From assembly GCA_948146395.1 (NCBI GenBank), contig OX411558.1:34900350-34964349 (forward strand): a stretch of 64,000 nt of DNA. The letters are read 5' to 3'. Shown here one piece after another: positions 59,042-64,000 of this stretch. The DNA comes from Fragum whitleyi (taxonomy: Eukaryota > Mollusca > Bivalvia > Cardiida > Cardiidae). A program made the position numbers and the translations under genes. The notes beneath the pieces are model-generated. The model was not told the origin of the DNA, did not search any database, and saw only the letters and a list, made by a program, of their open reading frames with translations. Every line of letters starts with the position of its first letter. The stretch's first letter is position 1.

Positions 59042-62000
59042 CTGAAAAACGTGCATGTTTTTAACATATTTATTTTGCGCATCGATTGGAATACATGTAT
59101 ATATTAGATTCCCGTTCATGATTCTGCTCGCTGGAAAGGAACTATACATGTATAATACTCTCACCAAATGTTTGGATAGAAGAAAGAATCAAGATCGGTA
59201 GGTGTAGTTACGTCTATGAAACTCAACCTACTGCAGATGTCTTGGGCACATAACCATAAAAAGATTAACAATGACTTCGCAAATAAGAGTATTTAAGCTC
59301 GTCTGATTTTGGAGAATACCCGAGGTATTTCTATAGCCTTGTCTTCGTCATGCGAATACTTTTGTGATATCTCTGTCTCTAATCACGGCAATTACTTGAA
59401 ACTTGGCACAAATGTCATTATCAGGTGAGGAGCCTATTCTATCAAGGGGGGCAGCTCTAGATGCATTTTTTTGCGAATTATACCGTTTTTCCGACTGAGA
59501 TTTTCTTAGTTACAAACATCAAACGGTCGAGCGTAGGCACCCGTATGCGGTGCTCTTGTTAGCTCACCTGAAGAGCTCAAAATTAGTTTTTGCGATCTTG
59601 GATTGTTCGTCGTTCAAAGTTCGGCGTGCGTCGTCAACGATTCCGTGGTTTTCGGTTTTCAAATCACTTGAGCACGAAGTGCTTTAAATGAGCCGTTGTG
59701 ATCGTATGGAATGCACGACCATGCTTTCTCGCTATATAATACACCAGTATTGAAACTACGCCCTTTCCGAGCCTCCCGCAGCTCATCTCACTTGGCATTC
59801 GGGAATTCGGCGATTCTACGGAATAGACCTTGGGGAATGATATGAAACGCGTCATTTCGCATGATGTATGATGTCACAAACATGACTTAGAAAGGCTTTG
59901 CGAAAAAACAATCGACGGAATGTTTTAATTGGTAATATCTTAATTTAAAAACAAAACGTTTTGCTTCCAAATTATAGCATGCTAAAAAGAAATCCACAGA
60001 CGACCGGAAAGCATTAAAAGAATTTGCAATTCTTCAAGCATATCATCCAAAGGAGCCGAATTACCTAAAAAAAACCCCTAAAATTACTACACTAACGTCC
60101 GATGTACGCGAACTTTCTAACGGAAAAGTCCGAGCGAAGTTTCGAATGCTCACTTTGATGTTCGATTACCTACCCGTTTAATGGGGAGAATGTGTTTAAA
60201 TTGGTATTCTCAGCCGGGGATATGTGTTATTCATTTTCATGTGCCGCGGCATTTAGACGCTATCGAAATAATACAAAAGATTGAATATAAAAACGTCACA
60301 AGAAAAGAGAGGAAATATGATCAGATGCATTGATCAACCTGCACGACAAAAATCAAAGGGTAACCAAAATGTCTTATCTACAACTTGAATAAAGTTATAT
60401 AAACGACATTTAAGTCCCCCTCTGACGTAATCAATGAAACAATCAAACATGTAAAAAGACATTTACCCAGTGTGAAAGCTAGAGAAGTCGATATAGTGAT
60501 TTTCTCTTATATTTCACCTCACCGCGGTCAAGTTTTGTACAAATGAGGAATTGATTAATGGTTTCTAATGCTATTCATCAACAAATAAGCTATTCTTCTT
60601 AACAAAACGTCCAGGTTCAAATTACATTCGCGGGAATTCTAATTGAATCGGGTTTCTTCTACGTTTTATTCCCCAAAACGGCAAAAACATATGATTAATC
60701 GATTATCTGAAATTATGCAATAAGAAAATAAATCAGAAAATATATTACGGCAAAGAAAATTAATGATTTGAAAAATCCAGACTATTTTGTTCCAAATGTG
60801 TGTCGTCCTCTTAAAATACCGCTTACGACAAAGAAGATCTCATATATATTAGTATAAATATATATGAGCCTGTGCGTGACATTTGCGACAATTTCAAATG
60901 CGCACTAAGGATTGACTCTTGCCAGCCTGTGCATCCGCAAAATCTGACCAAAGTCTTCACTTGTTCCTATGTATTTCCTGTGTAGATAGATTTGGTCTCA
61001 AAATACCTTTAGACAATCTTCCAATTGCACTACGTGGCTGTTAAGGCTGTTCAAGGTTTGAATCTTACTTACACACATGTCAAATTGTTAGAAATGTTAC
61101 GCACAAGCTCAATCATGATAGAGCTACTGCAGACTTCACCAGTCATTTTAACACCAGCTACACAATATTAATGAGCGTCTAGGAAAGGAAATGACACCCT
61201 GCATTATCCAGTGAAGCTTTTCAATTGCATGTTTCAAACTCGGAGCGCTCGACTTTGCTTCGCAATCATGAACACGGGTCTGATCTTTATACTATACATT
61301 ATCTTATAACTATACAAATATCAGTGTGATAACATCCCGTATGATATTTTTTATGATATCACATAGTTGTTTTTAGAAAAATGATATCATGCGGTTATTT
61401 TTAGAAACTTGCATTTCAGTTAGAAACATCGACGAAAACAAGACAAATGGAGGTTATAAGATAAATATAATACATATTTAGTGTATTGTATGGAAAAAAT
61501 ATCCAACTCGGTTGTAAGAATTGATAATTGTCTCGGCAGAGCCTCGACAATTATCAATTCTTCCAACCTCGTTAGATATTTTTTCTCATACAATACACTA
61601 AATATGTATTATATATTTTACGAATGGTCTGTAAACGTGGATGTATGAACAAAAATACTTACACATAAAATCTTCACTCAAGATAGCGTCACCTCCCTGT
61701 AACATAGGTGTATAAGAAACATGGCCTGTCTCGGTCTGTAACCCTGAAAAAAGGTGTGAATAGTTTTACCATCTACAGTAGCAAAGGGGAGATATTTAAT
61801 TAAGACCTGATTATTTTTTTAGATGTGAAACAAATAATCTTAACTACATCAGATTTCGAGTATTCTGATTGGCTGAAAGAATACTTTTATTTCTCTATGA
61901 AATTAATTTTGATTAAGTAGGTATTTTGTAAGCTTCCGCAAAGAGGAGTCCCATAAGAAAACTGCCTCAATGTTGGCAAATCTTTACATATTTGTTTCGT

Positions 62001-62585
62001 GAAATTAAATTACAAGATATGAAGAGAATATTTGTTGATTTTCATAGAGGAATAAAACTTAAATCCTCATCATGTATGAGTGTGATAAGGTTTTTGTTTC
62101 ATACCTAAATGAAAACAATAAATACTCTCTTCTTCGCTTAATTAAATCATAATCACACTTTATGAATGTTAATTATGCCAAGGTGAGATCAATCTATAGA
62201 TATAAAGTTGCATGAATTTTGTTTTTTTTTTCAAATTGAGCCAGTGTGCGTGACATTTTCACACCTGCGCGAGGTACAAATGTTAGGCAGCGTTACATAT
62301 ATGCTGACCAAATGTAGATTGATTAAGACTTAATCTATCTATATAGCACATGGTAACGATTTTGGTCAGACTGTGCGACTACACAAGCTGGCCAGAATCT
62401 TTGCTTTGCGCTAATTTGAAATAGTTGGAAATGTAACGCGCAGGCTTAATGATTCAACTTACTTTCAACTTTTAAAAGAACTAATTTTTCTCTCTCGTCC
62501 AAGAACTCGTTAGCATATCTATGTTGAAATCCGGGATCTCGGAGGTTTTTGATGTTCCCGGACTCGTCCGAGAGCTCTATCTCAG
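58848..62585 (-). CDS. CXorf65-like small protein gene, 3 exons seen, 5' partial, apparent frameshift
   Basis: Minus-strand exons 62463-62585, 61663-61744 and 58848-59041, each with good acceptor and donor signals. The first reads EIELSDESGNIKNLRDPGFQ and on to YANEFLDEREKLVLLKVE. Joined in phase, the second begins RLQTETGHVSYTPMLQGGDA, and the third encodes a Lys/Arg/Ser-rich tail ending KRLSAKSKK and TGA. From memory the pattern DETG..K.L...YA..FL..R..Y...KVER...PLL resembles the uncharacterised CXorf65 family; this needs a search. The 5' exon(s) would lie beyond the right edge. The second exon has one base too many for the frame to reach the third. Confidence 0.6.
59072..59195 (-). mobile_element. 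second SINE type, reverse 3' piece
   Basis: ATTTATTTTGCGCATCGATT, ATTCTGCTCGCTGGAAAGG and GAAAGAATCAAGATCGG are the inverse of the body of 7503-7712. It ends close to the acceptor of the minus-strand terminal exon. Confidence 0.55.
59309..59560 (+). mobile_element. short Helentron-like element, ACCCGAGGTATT type, second copy
   Basis: GGAGAATACCCGAGGTATTT, ATTACTTGAAACTTGGCACA, GAGCGTAGGCACCCGTA and GGTGCTCTTGTT follow the same order as 30549-30828. Its last base is directly followed by the 5' end of another element. Confidence 0.65.
59561..59720 (+). mobile_element. decayed 5' ends of AGCTCACC-type elements
   Basis: AGCTCACCTGAAGAGCTC at 59561 with TCGTTCAAAGTTCGG, then at about 59661 CACTTGAGCACGAAGTGC followed by GAGCCGTTGTGATCG. 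Two damaged 5' hairpins in a row; no core array or 3' end follows. Confidence 0.5.
59721..60863. other. intron of the minus-strand gene: nothing recognised
   Basis: No repeat ends or exon signals seen, apart from AAAGTCCGAGCGAAGTTTCG near 60125, shared with 39974. Composition varies, with some CpG-containing stretches around 59980-60250. Confidence 0.35.
60864..61115. repeat. complete MITE, GAGCCTGTGCGTGACATT family
   Basis: ATGAGCCTGTGCGTGACATT at the left and GAAATGTTACGCACAAGCTC at the right are inverted repeats. The interior has GCCTGTGCATCCGCAAAATC and GTAGATAGATTTGG. Confidence 0.75.
61467..61612. repeat. large near-perfect palindrome, about 145 bp
   Basis: ACATATTTAGTGTATTGTAT .. AAGAATTGATAATTGTC and GACAATTATCAATTCTT .. 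ATACAATACACTAAATATGT pair around the centre TCGGCAGAGCCTCG. Arms of roughly 70 bases with few mismatches. It lies in the intron between the terminal and middle exons of the minus-strand gene. Confidence 0.85.
61663..61744 (-). CDS. CXorf65-like gene, middle exon with apparent +1 frameshift
   Basis: Acceptor ttttttcag right of 61744 and consensus donor gtaagt left of 61663. Joined to the previous exon it reads RLQTETGHVSYTPMLQGGDA, then IFE and an in-frame TGA at 61674-61676. If one base of the TTT run (plus-strand AAA at 61680-61682) were absent, the frame would stay open to the donor and leave exactly the phase that the next exon needs. Assembly error, a real frameshift, or an unrecognised alternative donor are all possible. 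Confidence 0.6.
61850..62130 (+). repeat. about 300-bp dispersed repeat, GATTGGCTGAAA type
   Basis: GAGTATTCTGATTGGCTGAA, AGCTTCCGCAAAGAGGAGTC, TCTTTACATATTTGTTTCG and TTTGTTTCATACCTAAATG match 21225-21536 in order and spacing. Confidence 0.7.
62240..62452. repeat. MITE, GAGCCTGTGCGTGACATT family, next to a splice donor
   Basis: GAGCCAGTGTGCGTGACATT at the left and GGAAATGTAACGCGCAGGCT at the right, with CAGACTGTGCGACTACACAA inside. It ends a few bases from the donor (62457-62462) of the minus-strand exon at 62463-62585. Confidence 0.7.
62463..62585 (-). CDS. CXorf65-like gene, first exon in window
   Basis: Acceptor ttttttcag (minus strand) just right of 62585 and donor gtaagt just left of 62463. 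123 bases: two bases of a split codon, then 40 codons reading EIELSDESGNIKNLRDPGFQ, HRYANEFLDEREKLVLLKVE, then one base over. The frame is fully open, acidic and charged, unlike the surrounding AT-rich sequence. A MITE ends within about ten bases of the donor. Confidence 0.7.
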
Positions 62586-62588
62586 CTG

Positions 62589-63405
62589 AAAAAGGATATA
62601 CACTTAATCAAACTTCTTATCGGTCTCTCAAATATGGCTCGAAAAGTATAACTCTAGGGTGTAATTCCCATTAACAATTTACGCAAATGGGTGAAAGAAA
62701 TAACCCTATGTTATAAAATATAGTTGATGAATAATCATAACATCGAAACTACAAAAAAGAGCGGACGGAGGGCATTTATCTTTTGTCACAGTCCTCATAT
62801 CGCCTTATTGCTATGTATTCTTTAGTTGCGCCTTCTGAGAGCGTTTAAATTTCAAAGCCTAGATACGCCTATGTTACTTTATAATGCCGAAGATGCACGT
62901 GTTTATTGAATCTAGGTAGTCTCTTCACTTGGTAGACGGCTACACCAAAAATCACCGAAAAATTATTTTGGGAAAACAACGTAGCTTGCAATAAAACTAG
63001 GGCTCTCCGAATTTCAAAATCAACATTGGTGGGTGGGGTGAATTAAACAAATTTATCTCATTTACGAAAACGTTCGTCCAAAACAATGTTTCTTGGCTTC
63101 TTTCTAATCTATTACATTAAAGGCACTGAAAAACAAGAACTTTTTCAACAACGTAACGGCATTTCCTCGACTGAAATTTGAAATTTCCCTGCATTTTGCG
63201 AGTTTTGTGACTTTTTGAAAGTAGGGTTGGTGTCTTCTTTTGTCTGCTACAATCGTTCTATTGGACCTTTTTGAATAATTCTTTAAACAACATCATTGAA
63301 ATTGATTTGTCTTCCCGGTAAAGAAATATTTTATTCAATTATTTTATTGTAAATGTGTCCAGAAGGAGAATAATGTAGTTACCGATTGGAAGTTGGTTTC
63401 AGTTT
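62589..63405. other. intron of the minus-strand gene, mostly unrecognised
   Basis: 62760-62890 is the inverse of the repeat at 8490-8620. No upstream exon of the minus-strand gene could be recognised here. Confidence 0.35.
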
Positions 63406-63646
63406 ATGAGCCTGTGCGAGACATTTCCAACAATTTGATATGTGTATGAGGGACAAAGATTGGGCTGCGTAGACACCTCATACTGTAAATGTTAAGTTAC
63501 CTGATGGTCTACAGATACCCTGAGACATTATCTATCTACAATACGCACAGTGAAGACTCTGGTCAGACCGTTCGGATGCACAGGCTGGTCAGAATCTTTG
63601 CTTTGCAGTTGTTTGAAATTTTTGGAAATCTCACGCACTAGCTCAT
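63406..63646. repeat. complete MITE, GAGCCTGTGCGTGACATT family (reference copy)
   Basis: ATGAGCCTGTGCGAGACATT and GGAAATCTCACGCACTAGCT are terminal inverted repeats of about 30 bases. The interior has TGGTCTACAGATACCCTGAG and CAGACCGTTCGGATGCACAG. About 240 bases, no coding capacity. Confidence 0.8.
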
Positions 63647-63899
63647 ATATGTTGTCATTCGGTGACTAAAATGTCATACCTACTATTAAGTATTTGTAAA
63701 ATTCAAAATGGGGACGCCGACTTTTTAATACCAGAAATACTTTCTTTAAAAAAAAAAACAAAAAACAAACAAAAAAAAAAAAGATTACTTAGTCAATTTG
63801 TTTTATCGATACTGGTGTCGTAAAAGCTCTAATACAACCCCTGGGGTTTATTAGAATCATCATGTTTCTATTAAAAGGGGTTGGGGGTATATTAGAGGT

Positions 63900-63976
63900 A
63901 ATAGTTGTTTAGACGTGGAAAAATGACCAAAAATGCCAATGCATCTTTAGTCATTTTTCCACGTCTTTTCAACTGT
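63900..63976. repeat. hairpin with 16-bp perfect arms
   Basis: GACGTGGAAAAATGAC and GTCATTTTTCCACGTC pair with a loop of about 22 bases. Outer bases (AATAGTTGTTTA / CTTTTCAACTGT) extend the pairing imperfectly. Confidence 0.8.
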
Positions 63977-64000
63977 AAATCTCCATAAAATCAAAGCAAA

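Noticed and set aside
58753..59064. 103-codon plus-strand open frame over the same region
   Set aside because: Antisense shadow of the minus-strand terminal exon.

Overview
This is eukaryotic, intron-rich, AT-rich animal DNA. The repeat content points to a bivalve mollusc: tRNA-headed SINEs with a conserved body, Helentron-like elements carrying tandem core repeats of about 145-166 bp next to (GTCC)n-type microsatellites, and many short fold-back MITEs. The assignment to bivalves rests on remembered repeat literature (pearl/CvA elements, RUDI-type SINEs) and could not be searched here.

Two protein-coding genes can be supported, and both run off an edge of the window. The first, on the + strand, is a MAP3K2/MAP3K3 (MEKK2/3) orthologue. 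Thirteen coding exons between 20 and 49214 encode 601 residues plus a stop codon, and only the first few N-terminal residues are missing. In order, the protein has an N-terminal helix (CCM2-binding type), a PB1 domain, a Ser-rich linker with the [10 protein letters not shown] block, and a complete kinase domain. Every splice phase joins cleanly. The second gene, on the - strand, is a small gene between 58848 and 62585 (three exons seen, 5' part beyond the right edge). It resembles CXorf65-like proteins and carries an apparent 1-base frameshift in its middle exon.

Layout: 1-24.4 kb holds exons 1-5 (N-terminal helix, PB1, [10 protein letters not shown]) separated by very long introns. These introns contain a 161-bp tandem array (2.0-4.1 kb), several SINEs, and two large 145-bp-unit Helentron-like elements (14.4-17.0 and 17.1-20.6 kb), the second with another element nested inside it. 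From 24.4 to 42 kb there are further nested Helentron-like elements, exons 6-8, a decayed duplicate of exon 6 immediately upstream of the real one, a 94-bp satellite split by a transposon, a 1.8-kb TIR transposon of Tigger/pogo type and a 71-bp satellite. From 42 to 49.2 kb lie the kinase exons 9-13, with another Helentron-like element in intron 10. From 49.2 to 58.7 kb is intergenic: SINEs, an inverted pair of about 1.2-kb elements, and a degenerate array whose units each carry a 14-bp palindrome matching the RFX X-box. From 58.8 to 64 kb is the minus-strand gene and several MITEs.

MEKK2/3 acts in cytoplasmic MAPK signalling (MEK5/ERK5, JNK, p38). The partner of the second gene is unknown, and nothing in the sequence links the two genes functionally. 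The most unusual observations are the large set of Helentron-like families with different ends but one shared architecture and one shared core box, the tandem X-box palindromes, the fossil exon, the Arg in the APE motif of the kinase, and the possible frameshift in the minus-strand gene.
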